Source of the DNA: a virus
Direction: 5' to 3' (one strand)
Length of the DNA: 20,303 nt
IMG/VR virus record: IMGVR_UViG_3300038451_000214
Span: 1 to 20,303 of that record
Shown here: one piece after another, positions 1-5,888 of the stretch
Numbering within the stretch: position 1 is the first letter of the stretch
Layout: each line of letters opens with the position of its first letter
Made by a program: the position numbers and the translations under genes
The notes under the pieces: model-generated
Told to the model about the DNA's origin: nothing
The model's database searches: none
Seen by the model: only the letters and a program-made list of their open reading frames with translations

Positions 1-6
1 GCTCAT
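1..6 (-). CDS. First two codons of the next gene of the early operon (partial)
   Basis: On the minus strand an ATG at positions 6-4 overlaps the TGA (5-3) of the upstream gene as ATGA. This is the same four-base overlap that joins most genes of this operon. Only two codons (ATG AGC) lie in the window, so nothing can be said of the product. The call rests on the overlap pattern alone. Confidence 0.35.
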
Positions 7-287
7 GTCGTCCCCTCCGTCGCCCGCCCACGCGCGGTGAGGTACAGCATCCGTAGCCCAGCGATGTCGTCTGAGATGGCGAGCTGCGAAAGCCGGTCCT
101 CGCTCAGAATCTCCCGCGACAGGGCCAGCTCGTCGAACGACGCGGCGAACGCCCGCGCCTCGTCGGGGCGCATCCTCACCACGCCGCAGCCGCGCAGCGC
201 GTCCCCCTCGACCACGCAGACCGAGACCTCGCGGTGCGGCTGGTCGTAGTGCTGCTGCGGTAGGACCTTCACGCGGAACACGGTCAT
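3..287 (-). CDS. Hypothetical protein, 94 aa, early operon
   Basis: Starts at the ATG at 287-285, which overlaps the TGA of the upstream gene as ATGA; the frame is open further upstream, but the overlap start fits the operon pattern. The product (MTVFRVKVLP...) begins with a beta-like segment (FRVKVLPQQHY, then EVSVCVVEGDAL) and continues into an acidic helical part (RPDEARAFAASFDELALSREIL). There is no signal peptide, membrane segment or metal motif. I do not recognise the family. It is translationally coupled to the gene before it and to the gene leaving the window at 6. Its place among small phage genes suggests an early or host-interaction role, which is inference only. Confidence 0.72.
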   Translation of the reverse strand: MTVFRVKVLPQQHYDQPHREVSVCVVEGDALRGCGVVRMRPDEARAFAASFDELALSREILSEDRLSQLAISDDIAGLRMLYLTARGRATEGTT

Positions 288-532
288 GCCAGCCTCGGTT
301 TCAGCGCGTTTGAAGCGCTGCGGAGGGCTCCGATTACGGCCTCGCAGCCGCACGCCTTATCCGCCGGGAGGTTCCCCAGCCCGGCCTTCTTGAGCGCCAT
401 CACGAAGTCCTCCAGATGGCCGGGCTTCCCTTCGGGCGGGTTCAGCGCGGCCACGATGGACAGGGAAGGGTCCGCGCTAAGGCGGTCCACCGCTCGGTCC
501 AGGATGGCTGCTACCCGCTGGTTCTTGTTCAT
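284..532 (-). CDS. Hypothetical protein, 82 aa, early operon
   Basis: ATG at 532-530 overlaps the TGA of the membrane-protein gene (531-529) as ATGA, and its own TGA overlaps the next start at 287. The protein is mostly helical. It opens with MNKNQRVAAILDRAVDRLSADPSLSIVAALNPPEG, and has a central EDFVMALKKAGLGNLPADKACGCEAVIGALRSA. The single CGC does not form a zinc site. There is no membrane segment or signal. It is not recognised. The double coupling to its neighbours is the main support that it is real. Confidence 0.72.
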   Translation of the reverse strand: MNKNQRVAAILDRAVDRLSADPSLSIVAALNPPEGKPGHLEDFVMALKKAGLGNLPADKACGCEAVIGALRSASNALKPRLA

Positions 533-801
533 CCCCTCATCCCTTCCTGTCGGCCCCGTCGGGCACGTTCACACGCCGCGTACGTCGCCCACAGCGTGGT
601 CTGGACGTCGTCGAACTGTCGGGCCACTTCTGCCACGACGCGCTGGTACTCCACCTCCTCGCGGCGCTTCCGCTGCCGACGCGCGACCAGTCTGGGCGCG
701 GCCCAGCGATGCCAAGCCAGCACCGCGGCGGTGCACAGCGCGAGCGGCCCCCAGACGACGCCTGGGACGGCCAGCGTGCGCTCGACGGCGACTAGGCCCA
801 T
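529..801 (-). CDS. Small single-pass membrane protein, 90 aa
   Basis: ATG at 801-799 is preceded by a strong ribosome binding site, AGGAGGGAGAC, just upstream on the minus strand. This is the first start in the operon's left half that has its own good site rather than relying on overlap. Residues about 13-33 (PGVVWGPLALCTAAVLAWHRW) form one hydrophobic segment. A very basic stretch (RLVARRQRKRREE) follows, then a charged helix that is probably cytoplasmic (EVEYQRVVAEVARQFDDVQTTLWATYAACERARRGR). By the positive-inside rule the N-terminus would be outside. Its role is unknown. Small membrane proteins in phage early operons often act in exclusion or host takeover, but nothing here shows that. 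Confidence 0.75.
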   Translation of the reverse strand: MGLVAVERTLAVPGVVWGPLALCTAAVLAWHRWAAPRLVARRQRKRREEVEYQRVVAEVARQFDDVQTTLWATYAACERARRGRQEGMRG

Positions 802-928
802 GTCTCCCTCCTGTCCCGGTTACACGTACCCAGGGCGGGCGCAGGCGGCTCTACGGGGCATAGAAAGGTCAAGAGCCCCTCCCCGCCTTGGCGCTGTGTC
901 GGACGCTTTGACGCCCGCCCCGGCGAAC
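802..928 (-). other. 127-base gap in the early operon
   Basis: This is the only sizeable break between genes in the leftward early operon. It holds the ribosome binding site for the gene starting at 801. On the minus strand a TTGACC hexamer and a GGGGC...GCCCC pair (loop about 15 nt) are present, but no matching TANNNT -10 lies at 16-18 bases from TTGACC and the stem is short. I see no convincing promoter or terminator. An internal promoter or attenuator remains possible. Confidence 0.3.
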
Positions 929-1111
929 TCATGGCGCAGCCTCGAACGCGTCGAGGGCGACGCCTAGCGGCAGCAGTAGGCCAGGGCACTCGCAGCCGGG
1001 GTAGCCCTTCGTCCCCTCGCCCTGTGGCGATTCGCGGCCAACCGTGCACCGCCGTTCGCCGATGCCCCAATGGCGCTCGGCGGGGTGTCCGCACAGCACG
1101 CACGTCGCCAT
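929..1111 (-). CDS. Zinc-binding-type microprotein, 60 aa
   Basis: ATG at 1111-1109 overlaps the preceding TGA by one base (TGATG). The protein begins MATCVLCGHPAERHW and has a CxxC pair at residues 4 and 7, with further Cys at 22, 40 and 42 (GCECP) and His at 9 and 14. This fits one or two structural zinc sites. Short proteins of this CxxCGH...C...CxC type are common next to recombination genes in actinophages (family knowledge). Here it sits directly behind the candidate annealing protein, so a DNA-linked or adaptor role is possible. No enzyme motif is visible. Confidence 0.75.
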   Translation of the reverse strand: MATCVLCGHPAERHWGIGERRCTVGRESPQGEGTKGYPGCECPGLLLPLGVALDAFEAAP

Positions 1112-2085
1112 CAGAACGGCTCCTCGTCATCCGGCGGCTCGTTCGGCACCGACCGGCTGCGTCCGCCGTTGCTCCCCTTGCTCGACGCGCCGCCGATGAT
1201 GAGCGACGCCTGCGCCTTGGTGAGCGCGGAGAACGTCACCGCGACGCCGAGCTTGGCGGTCAGCCAGCGGTCCAGGTCGTCCGTGACCGGCCACTCGCCC
1301 TCGGCGCGGTCGGTCAGCCAGTCGCGCGCCTCGCGGGCCTCGCCTTCGAGCGTCTGGCTGTCCGGGTTCTCGCGCCGGGCGATGTTCAGCACCGTGTCGA
1401 GTTGCTTCGCGGTCGCGTTCTGGATGGCCGAGCGGCCTGCGTCGCGGTAGTCCGGCGAGCGCCGGTCGTCCCCGCGACCCGCGTCGGCCGCCTGTCCGCC
1501 GGTCCCCCCGTCGGCCATCTCCTCGGCCGAGACCTCGCCCGCGGCGAACAGGTCGGACGCGGCCCGGTTCGTGGCCCTCGTCGCGGCCGTGGCCGGCACG
1601 TCGTGCTCGGCGTGCGAGAAGTGCACCCAGCCCGGGCAGTCCGGCTTGCAGTGGGTGTGGCCGGTCGGTCTCCCGCTGTCCGCGTACTGCTCGGGGCGCG
1701 TGCAGACCCCCTGCCCGGCGCAGCACTTCTCGCGGACGCTGCACGACCCGATGCCGTCGGCGAAACGCCCGTTCGGTGCCGTCGCCCGGGCGATGACCTC
1801 CGTGCGGACGATGCGCCCGGTCGCGTCGCGGTCGTGGGTGACGGACTTGATCTCCAGGTCGACCCCGAAAGCGAGCGAGAGCTTGCGCCAGGCGGACTTC
1901 TTCTTGAACGCCTTCCCGCCGATGGTCTGGTAGTCCTCCTTCGCGTCCAGGAGGTCCTTCACCAGTTCCTGGTACGCCTCCTGCTGCGCCCGTATTTGCG
2001 CCCCGGACGCGGCCGGGACGATCAGCGCCGACCCGGCCCTCGACGGCACCACGGCCGTCTCGGTGACCTCTCCTGTCTCGTTCAC
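1111..2085 (-). CDS. Candidate single-strand DNA annealing/recombination protein with Cys cluster, 324 aa
   Basis: ATG at 2085-2083 overlaps the previous TGA as ATGA. Residues about 30-190 carry the most conserved-looking part. They include SAWRKLSLAFG (64-74), a segment RTEVIARATAPNGRFADGIG, and HDVPATAATRATNRAASDLF followed by AGEVSAEE (161-189). The closing pattern of Thr/Arg/Ala helices resembles the end of the core fold in Erf/RecT/Rad52-type phage annealing proteins, but this is similarity by eye. Between these parts sits a Cys/His cluster (C115, C121, C122, C128, H143, H145, C146, C150) that could bind zinc. After an acidic linker, the C-terminal segment (AKQLDTVLNIA ... LTKAQASLII) resembles the helical tails seen on phage recombinases. 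It may act with the zinc microprotein directly downstream. The function call is tentative; the gene itself is secure. Confidence 0.85.
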   Translation of the reverse strand: MNETGEVTETAVVPSRAGSALIVPAASGAQIRAQQEAYQELVKDLLDAKEDYQTIGGKAFKKKSAWRKLSLAFGVDLEIKSVTHDRDATGRIVRTEVIARATAPNGRFADGIGSCSVREKCCAGQGVCTRPEQYADSGRPTGHTHCKPDCPGWVHFSHAEHDVPATAATRATNRAASDLFAAGEVSAEEMADGGTGGQAADAGRGDDRRSPDYRDAGRSAIQNATAKQLDTVLNIARRENPDSQTLEGEAREARDWLTDRAEGEWPVTDDLDRWLTAKLGVAVTFSALTKAQASLIIGGASSKGSNGGRSRSVPNEPPDDEEPF

Positions 2086-2852
2086 AGCCCCTCCTCCTCG
2101 TATCGGTCACAGGCGTCCTTTCTCAGCAGCGCCAGCAGGTGCCGCCCCTGCCAGGCGCGCTCCTTGGCGTCGGCGGCGGCGGCGTTGGCGGCGTCGGCGG
2201 CGTCGGCGGCGTGGGCGGCGTCGGCGGCGGCGTCGGCGGCGGCGTGGGCGTTGGCGGCGGCGTTGGCGGCGTGGGCGTCGGCGGCGGCGGCGGCGGCGGC
2301 GTTGGCGGCGGCGGCGGTGGCGTAGGCGGCGTTGGCGGCGGCGGCGGCGGCGTAGGCGGCGTTGGCGGCGGCGTAGGCGGCGTGGGCGGCGTTGGCGGCG
2401 GCGTAGGCGGCGTGGGCGGCGTCGGCGTCGGCGGCGCCCAATCTCGCGGCCTCGATGGCCTTGCGGGGCCGGTCGTCGTCGGGGAACTTCGCCTCGAAGA
2501 TCGGCAGGACCCGTGCCGCGCAGTCGGCCGCGAAGGTGACGAGCACGCCCCGCGTGAGCACACCGACGCGTTCCACCAGTCGGGTCTGTTCGCAGGCGAG
2601 CTTGTCGGTGTCGGTGGCGATGGCCCCGCGCACCTCGGCAACGTAGAGCACCGAGCCCTCGCGGCCCCAGTGGTCGAACAGGTGTGACGCGGTGACGACG
2701 TGGTAGCCGCGGGCGCATGGCCTCGGGTCAGCAATGGGCGGCAGCCACTTGCCAGGGCGCTTGCCGTGCGGCAGGTGGTCGGTGTAGTCCCCGTGGCCGT
2801 AGACGCCGGCGTTCTGGGGCGACAGCCATTTGTAGTAGGTGGGGCGGGTCAT
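2082..2852 (-). CDS. Phage protein with N-terminal DUF7666-like domain and Ala-rich repeat tract, 256 aa
   Basis: ATG at 2852-2850 overlaps the previous TGA as ATGA. Residues 1-135 form a globular part (YYKWLSPQNAGVYG, PCARGYHVVTASHLFDHWG, SVLYVAEVRGAIATDTDKLACEQTRLVERVGVL). Its layout resembles phage proteins of the DUF7666 type, in which a converted residue list is followed by an Ala-rich tail. Residues about 140-229 are a low-complexity tract built of AAx units, where x is Asp, Asn, His or Tyr. The tract is followed by a charged tail (KERAWQGRHLLALLRKDACDRYEEEGL). It probably forms a long helix or solenoid. The function is unknown; an interaction or scaffold role is a guess. The long plus-strand open frames over this GCG-rich tract are composition artefacts. 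Confidence 0.85.
   Translation of the reverse strand: MTRPTYYKWLSPQNAGVYGHGDYTDHLPHGKRPGKWLPPIADPRPCARGYHVVTASHLFDHWGREGSVLYVAEVRGAIATDTDKLACEQTRLVERVGVLTRGVLVTFAADCAARVLPIFEAKFPDDDRPRKAIEAARLGAADADAAHAAYAAANAAHAAYAAANAAYAAAAAANAAYATAAAANAAAAAAADAHAANAAANAHAAADAAADAAHAADAADAANAAAADAKERAWQGRHLLALLRKDACDRYEEEGL
2166..2435 (-). repeat. GCC/NAC codon tract encoding (AAx)n repeats
   Basis: Read on the minus strand in frame, nearly every codon in this 270-base tract is either GCC (Ala) or NAC, where N is G, A, C or T, giving Asp, Asn, His or Tyr. One ACC (Thr) is the visible exception. Repeats such as AHAAYAAANAAHAAYAAANAAYAAA are directly visible. The codon uniformity points to recent growth by slippage or unequal exchange, with variation confined to a single base per unit. 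Confidence 0.8.
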
Positions 2853-3127
2853 CGGGCGTCCTCCAGGTCGTTGCAGTCACGGATGAGGGCGCAGTCCTCG
2901 CACTCGGCGGGCTTGCGCCCGTGGGCGCAGACTGCCGCGCCAAACGCCGGGCTGGCCTGGCAGGCGACGGGCGCGATGCCGACCCCGCGCAGGTCGTCGC
3001 CGCGCGCGACGGACCGGCGCACGTTCTCCTCGGCCGCGGCGCGCTGCTCGGGCGTGGCACCCGGCAGCAACGCGTCGTAGGTCGCCATGCCGCGGGCGAC
3101 GCGGTCCTCGATGGTCAGGACGGTCAC
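2849..3127 (-). CDS. Small Cys-rich protein, 92 aa
   Basis: The chosen start is GTG at 3127-3125, overlapping the preceding TGA as GTGA. The frame is open further upstream without a better start. Residues 1-50 are helical (IEDRVARGMATYDALLPGATPEQRAAAEENVRRSVARG). The C-terminal third carries C56, C67, H69, C76, C79 and C85 in the pattern C-AHG-RKPAEC-ED-C, typical of small treble-clef or ribbon-like zinc sites in actinophage proteins. There is no enzyme motif. It is coupled to genes on both sides. The function is unknown; DNA or protein binding is likely from the zinc-like motif alone. Confidence 0.75.
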   Translation of the reverse strand: MTVLTIEDRVARGMATYDALLPGATPEQRAAAEENVRRSVARGDDLRGVGIAPVACQASPAFGAAVCAHGRKPAECEDCALIRDCNDLEDAR

Positions 3128-3387
3128 AATGCCACCCCGGGGAGCGGCGGCTGTACGGCACCCGGCTCCTCGTCTACCTTGTGCTCGACGAGGGCGATGA
3201 TGCGGTCGTTGCGGAACCGGCTGGTCCGGACGGTGTTGCCGCCGTGGTCGATCTCGACGACGGACGTGGTGCGGCCCTGCTCGCGCACCTCGACCTTGCG
3301 GCCTTTCTTGGTCGCCTCGACCTCGAACTGCTGCGTCGTCCCCGCGCCGGAATCGACGAGGACAGTCACCACGTCGCCGCGGCTCAC
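3124..3387 (-). CDS. Hypothetical small beta-rich protein, 87 aa
   Basis: GTG at 3387-3385 overlaps the TGA of the first gene of the operon as GTGA. The product alternates hydrophobic and charged residues in beta-strand fashion: VVTVLVDSGAGTTQQFEVEATKKGRKVEVREQGRTTSVVEIDHGGNTVRTSRFRNDRIIALVEHK. It ends in a Pro-rich tail (PGAVQPPLPGVAL). It may be a small barrel or double-psi-like fold, but no known family is recognised. The repeated basic residues would permit nucleic-acid binding. Confidence 0.7.
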   Translation of the reverse strand: MSRGDVVTVLVDSGAGTTQQFEVEATKKGRKVEVREQGRTTSVVEIDHGGNTVRTSRFRNDRIIALVEHKVDEEPGAVQPPLPGVAL

Positions 3388-3695
3388 GACGTCGCCCCGA
3401 CACTGGCGCGCTCGGCCGCGAGCGTCGCCGCGGACCCGGCGAGCCGTTCCAGTTCCGCTTCGGCCGCGGCACCGATGGCGGCGGCGTAACCGAGCGGGAG
3501 CAGGACCGTCACGTCGGCGAGGCCGAACTTGCCCTTGGCGCGGACGGTGACGTAGCGCGTCCCGGTGCCCTGCACCTGGACCGTGACGTCCTTCGCACCG
3601 AGCAGGTCGAGGACCGAGTAGCCGTCCTTGCGGACATCGACGGTCAGCCGGGCACCGCTGTCGAACTCCGCCGATACTTGCGTGCGGGATTCCAT
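3384..3695 (-). CDS. First gene of the leftward early operon, hypothetical, 103 aa
   Basis: ATG at 3695-3693 follows GGGAGTG and lies 29 bases downstream of a promoter -10 element at 3730-3725, so this is the promoter-proximal gene. The N-terminal 70 residues look like a beta-sheet domain (TQVSAEFDSGARLTVDVRKDGYSVLDLLGAKDVTVQVQGTGTRYVTVRAKGKFGLADVTVLLPLG). The last 30 residues are an Ala/Glu helix. There is no membrane segment or metal site. The family is not recognised. Its leader and promoter are a near copy of those in front of the plus-strand membrane-protein gene at 6692, so the two genes may be controlled alike. Confidence 0.75.
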   Translation of the reverse strand: MESRTQVSAEFDSGARLTVDVRKDGYSVLDLLGAKDVTVQVQGTGTRYVTVRAKGKFGLADVTVLLPLGYAAAIGAAAEAELERLAGSAATLAAERASVGATS

Positions 3696-3724
3696 CGCAC
3701 TCCCTTCTCCCCAGGAACACTCAC

Positions 3725-3753
3725 ACGGTAGCCGACTCCCGCCGCCGTGTCCA
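3725..3753 (-). promoter_or_regulatory. Promoter of the leftward early operon
   Basis: On the minus strand TGGACA (3753-3748) is one base off the -35 consensus TTGACA. It is separated by 17 bases from TACCGT (3730-3725), which fits the actinobacterial TANNNT -10. The 17 bases CGGGAGTCGGCTACCGT and the leader beyond are almost repeated in front of the gene at 6692, on the other strand. Start codon of the first gene is 29 bases downstream. The 14-bp palindrome lies immediately upstream of the -35. Confidence 0.6.
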
Positions 3754-3762
3754 GTACCGCCG

Positions 3763-3787
3763 CGAAAACCCTAGACGTCTAGGCAAT
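3763..3787. repeat. Copy 1 of an identical 25-bp block containing the palindrome CCTAGACGTCTAGG
   Basis: Positions 3770-3783 are the perfect palindrome CCTAGACGTCTAGG. The whole 25-bp block 3763-3787 is identical in the same plus-strand orientation to 6891-6915. Here it sits 10 bases upstream of the -35 of the leftward promoter. That is a position where a repressor or activator could act. It could also form a 5-bp stem with an ACGT loop in RNA. Confidence 0.75.
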
Positions 3788-3898
3788 CGGGGAGCGACCC
3801 GGCTCTGACTCCGGGCCGCCCCCCTTGGCTACACCGGCCGTGTGGGCGGAAACGACCGTGCACCGCGCACTCTAGCGCGGGGGTGTCCCAGACGCGCA

Positions 3899-3941
3899 AG
3901 GGCCCCGAGCCCGGTTCTAGGAGACCGAGCATCGGGGCCCT
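3899..3941. terminator. Long GC hairpin, probable terminator (second of two)
   Basis: AGGGCCCCGA (3899-3908) and TCGGGGCCCT (3932-3941) are a perfect 10-bp inverted repeat around a 23-nt loop. The loop contains a further CGGT/ACCG pair (3912-3915, 3924-3927). No clear T-tract follows on either strand, which is usual for high-GC actinobacterial terminators. Its left arm shares the lead-in CAGACGC-CAAGG with the other hairpin at 4035-4063, suggesting the two are related copies. A structured small RNA is the alternative. Confidence 0.55.
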
Positions 3942-3988
3942 GCTGACCGCTGCCTTCCTAGCCGACAACGGCGGGGTGCCAAGAACCT

Positions 3989-4009
3989 ACTACCAAGTTT
4001 CATGGTAGT
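3989..4009. promoter_or_regulatory. Inverted repeat ACTACCA-7-TGGTAGT, possible operator
   Basis: ACTACCA at 3989-3995 and TGGTAGT at 4003-4009 form a perfect 7-bp inverted repeat about a 7-base AT-rich centre. It lies in the least GC-rich part of the non-coding region, between the two hairpins. The dyad size and spacing fit a helix-turn-helix dimer site. No regulator gene is in the window, so the partner is unknown. Confidence 0.35.
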
Positions 4010-4034
4010 TGGCGATGACGAGCCCCCAGACGCA

Positions 4035-4063
4035 CAAGGACCCCGGACGGGCCGGGGTCCTTG
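4035..4063. terminator. Terminator of the lysis cassette
   Basis: CAAGGACCCCGG (4035-4046) and CCGGGGTCCTTG (4052-4063) are a perfect 12-bp stem with a 5-nt loop, 42 bases past the stop codon of the cysteine-peptidase-like gene. On the minus strand it ends lysis transcription. The plus-strand side has only a weak T/C tail. This is the strongest hairpin in the window. Confidence 0.8.
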
Positions 4064-4104
4064 CTTCCTCCCTGGGTAGAAAGGAACGTGTGCAGACTAG
4101 CGCG

Positions 4105-4869
4105 CTAGGCGCTCGCCGCGAACCCGTGCACGTCCGCCTCCAACGCGGCCACGTCGACCGCGTCGAGCGGCCCGTGCCCGGCGGTGACGTAGCACTCGGG
4201 GATGACCACGAACGCGCTCACCGAATAGCGTGTCCACCACGGCCAGGTGAACCCGTTCTCGCCACCCCAGGTGATGTTGTCGAGGCCAGCGAACGAGCCG
4301 AGGTCGAGGTCCCCGCTCGCGACGAAGCAATGCCCGCCGACGCCCGGGTGCGCGCCGCTGACGAGGTGCCACCAGCCGGGGAACTGCGTCTCTGCGTCCT
4401 GCGGGATGTCACCCGCTAGGTAGAGCGCGCCGAAGTTGTAGAGCGCGTTCCGCAGCGCCGCCTTGGAGTGGATGTTCACCGAGCCCCAGGCGACCGCCTT
4501 CACGCCGAGCAGCCCCGCGCCCGCCGACGCCGCGGAGAGCACCTGCGTCATCTGCAAGCCCGGTCCAGGGTCGCCCTCGTACTCGGGGCCGTGCCCGACG
4601 AGCTCCCAGTAGGCCGCGGCGACCGCGTCGTCCCCCGGGTACGTGTACGGCACGCCGACGAGCGCGTAGGCGAGCTGGCAGAGGTGCACCCAGCCCGCGA
4701 TGGTGCAGTCGCCGATGGAGTCGTTGTCCGCCATCGGGAACCCGCCCGTGACCTTGGCCGCGTAGTCGAACGCTTTCGCGGGTGCCGCGGGCAGGGGCTT
4801 GGTCAGGCGCTCCTCGAACGACGGCGCGAAGCGCGTCTCGGGGAGCAGGCCGCGCAGGCCCGCGGTCAT
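4105..4869 (-). CDS. Papain-fold-like cysteine peptidase, candidate endolysin or lysis accessory, 254 aa
   Basis: ATG at 4869-4867 overlaps the TGA of the holin-like gene as ATGA. The protein has the marks of a C1/C39-like cysteine peptidase. These are DNDSIGDCTIAGWVHLC with candidate nucleophile Cys55 at a helix start, GVGGHCFVASG with candidate His180, and NITWGGENGFTWPWW (198-212). The last recalls the NSWG...WGENGY end of papain, though the Asn is shifted by one residue. The N-terminal 30 residues lack a signal peptide, so export would rely on the holin. Related proteins occur in actinobacterial phages and prophages, mostly unassigned. Its place as last gene of the lysis cassette suggests a peptide-cutting wall enzyme, but a virion or host-targeting role is open. 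Confidence 0.8.
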   Translation of the reverse strand: MTAGLRGLLPETRFAPSFEERLTKPLPAAPAKAFDYAAKVTGGFPMADNDSIGDCTIAGWVHLCQLAYALVGVPYTYPGDDAVAAAYWELVGHGPEYEGDPGPGLQMTQVLSAASAGAGLLGVKAVAWGSVNIHSKAALRNALYNFGALYLAGDIPQDAETQFPGWWHLVSGAHPGVGGHCFVASGDLDLGSFAGLDNITWGGENGFTWPWWTRYSVSAFVVIPECYVTAGHGPLDAVDVAALEADVHGFAASA

Positions 4870-5441
4870 GCGCGCGTCTTTAGGTGCGTCGCAATCGCGT
4901 CGGCCAGCTTCCGGCCGTCAATCGTGACGGTGACGGTCGGCGCGGGCTGCACGGCAACCGCGGAGGCTTCGAGGAACTGCCCCCCGCTCACCGCGGCAAC
5001 CGCCGCGTGGTGCGTTGCCAGGTTGACCAGCTGCGCGACCACCGCGACCAGGACGGCGACCGAGGGCAGGATGGCCACGACGACGGACGGCTCGGTGAAC
5101 CCCGGGTGCAGGCCGGTCACGACCGCGAACACGGCCGAGACGATGCTGGTCAAGTACGCGAGCACGCTCCCGGCGTCCGTCCACGTCGGCAGCTGCACGA
5201 CCGTGCCCCCCGAGGCCGAGACGGCCGAGACGGTCTTGCGGTGGATGACAATGACGAAGATGGTCGCCAGGGCCGCGACAACCACGCCCGCCGAGGGGAT
5301 CAGCGCGGCGACGATGGTCGGGGGCGCGAACCCTGGGTGGATGGCGACGATGAACGCGGTCGCGTAGCCCGCGATGGCGAGGAGGAACGCGGTCACCGAG
5401 GCCGGGTTCGTCCAGCGCGGTAGCAGGTTAGGGGTTGTCAT
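4866..5441 (-). CDS. Holin-like membrane protein made of two tandem homologous units, 191 aa
   Basis: ATG at 5441-5439 has an excellent ribosome binding site (AGGAGGCACCA). It starts inside the preceding gene, overlapping it by 14 bases, so the longer upstream open frame is not used. Residues 6-79 and 83-152 are two copies of one unit: LP-W-T, then SV-A-L and a hydrophobic helix, HPGF, P, then a second hydrophobic helix (AALIPSAGVVVAALATIFVIVIH and VAILPSVAVLVAVVAQLVNLATHH). This gives four membrane segments. The C-terminus (TVTVTIDGRKLADAIATHLKTRA) is basic and probably cytoplasmic. Number of segments, size and position between muralytic genes fit a holin; no holin family is securely recognised. 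Confidence 0.82.
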   Translation of the reverse strand: MTTPNLLPRWTNPASVTAFLLAIAGYATAFIVAIHPGFAPPTIVAALIPSAGVVVAALATIFVIVIHRKTVSAVSASGGTVVQLPTWTDAGSVLAYLTSIVSAVFAVVTGLHPGFTEPSVVVAILPSVAVLVAVVAQLVNLATHHAAVAAVSGGQFLEASAVAVQPAPTVTVTIDGRKLADAIATHLKTRA

Positions 5442-5886
5442 TGGTGCCTCCTGTCTGTGCCCGACGGGGCCGGGCGGTTCGGTGTGCTTCGCAACGTTCA
5501 GCAGCGGAAACTGCAGCAAGTTCAGCAGCGGAAGCTGCAGCAACGGCAGCGTCCTTCGCGGCGGCCGCAGCGGTACGGGCTTCCTTCGCGGCGATCTCGA
5601 CCGTTTGGCCCAAGGTGTGCCCGTTGCTCATCTTAAGGGACTTCTGGATGTCGGTCAGGATCTCGCCGTGCTCGCCAACCATCCGCTCGACGTTCTCCAA
5701 GCGAACCCCTGCCGTCTCCAGGACGGGGCGGATTCCGGGGACCGCGGGCGAGCCGTGGAGAAACAGGTCGTCGGTGTGCCTCTCAGCGGCGACCTTGCCG
5801 AACCGCTTCCAGGCGAACGGGGCGACGACACCCCCTGCCACGATGGTCGTGCAGACCGTCTCGACGATGGTCACGACGTCGGCCAC
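5428..5886 (-). CDS. Lysis-cassette membrane protein with Ala-rich helix, DUF2746-like, 152 aa
   Basis: GTG at 5886-5884 is two bases after the TGA of the muralytic gene and is preceded by GGGAGGGC; the longer open frame upstream only shadows that gene. Residues 4-25 (VVTIVETVCTTIVAGGVVAPFAW) form a weak membrane segment. A charged stretch follows (KRFGKVAAERHTDDLFLHG), then NVERMVGEHGEILTDIQKSLKMSNGHTLGQTV. The end is a long Ala/Lys/Glu helix (EIAAKEARTAAAAAKDAAVAAASAAELAAVSAAE), and the tail is basic. A single N-terminal anchor plus a long helix with an SNGHxLG-type motif resembles DUF2746 proteins found beside actinophage endolysins. Probably a second holin, holin regulator or spanin-like partner; this is inference. 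Confidence 0.75.
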   Translation of the reverse strand: MADVVTIVETVCTTIVAGGVVAPFAWKRFGKVAAERHTDDLFLHGSPAVPGIRPVLETAGVRLENVERMVGEHGEILTDIQKSLKMSNGHTLGQTVEIAAKEARTAAAAAKDAAVAAASAAELAAVSAAERCEAHRTARPRRAQTGGTNDNP

Positions 5887-5888
5887 TC

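Larger units (their letters stand above)
3696..4104. other. 409-base non-coding control region between lysis cassette and early operon
   Basis: No credible gene lies here. From right to left it holds a perfect 12-bp terminator hairpin (4035-4063), a 7-bp inverted repeat in an AT-richer patch (3989-4009), and a second long hairpin (3899-3941). Next come a GC-rich stretch of unknown content (3790-3890), the 14-bp palindrome (3770-3783) and the leftward promoter with its leader (3753-3696). A 65-codon minus frame at 3771-3968 crosses the hairpin and has coding character unlike its neighbours. Confidence 0.7.

Noticed and set aside
931-2325. Plus-strand 464-codon frame
   Set aside because: Antisense to three coupled minus-strand genes; typical GC shadow composition.
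2166-2435. CRISPR or DGR variable repeat
   Set aside because: No spacers, no template repeat, no reverse transcriptase; in-frame coding repeat.
2139-2687. Long plus-strand open frame with Gly/Val repeats
   Set aside because: Shadow of the GCC/NAC tract on the minus strand; composition alone keeps it open, and the minus-strand gene has coupled starts.
3780-3845. tRNA-like fold on the minus strand (GTGTAGCCAAGG..., then CCCGG-loop-CCGGG)
   Set aside because: The anticodon-like loop is 8 nt, no proper T-arm (GGTTCRANNCC) and no acceptor pair.
3771-3968. Minus-strand 65-codon frame in the non-coding region
   Set aside because: No ribosome binding site, crosses the 3899-3941 hairpin, and ends in the palindrome; no recognisable protein.
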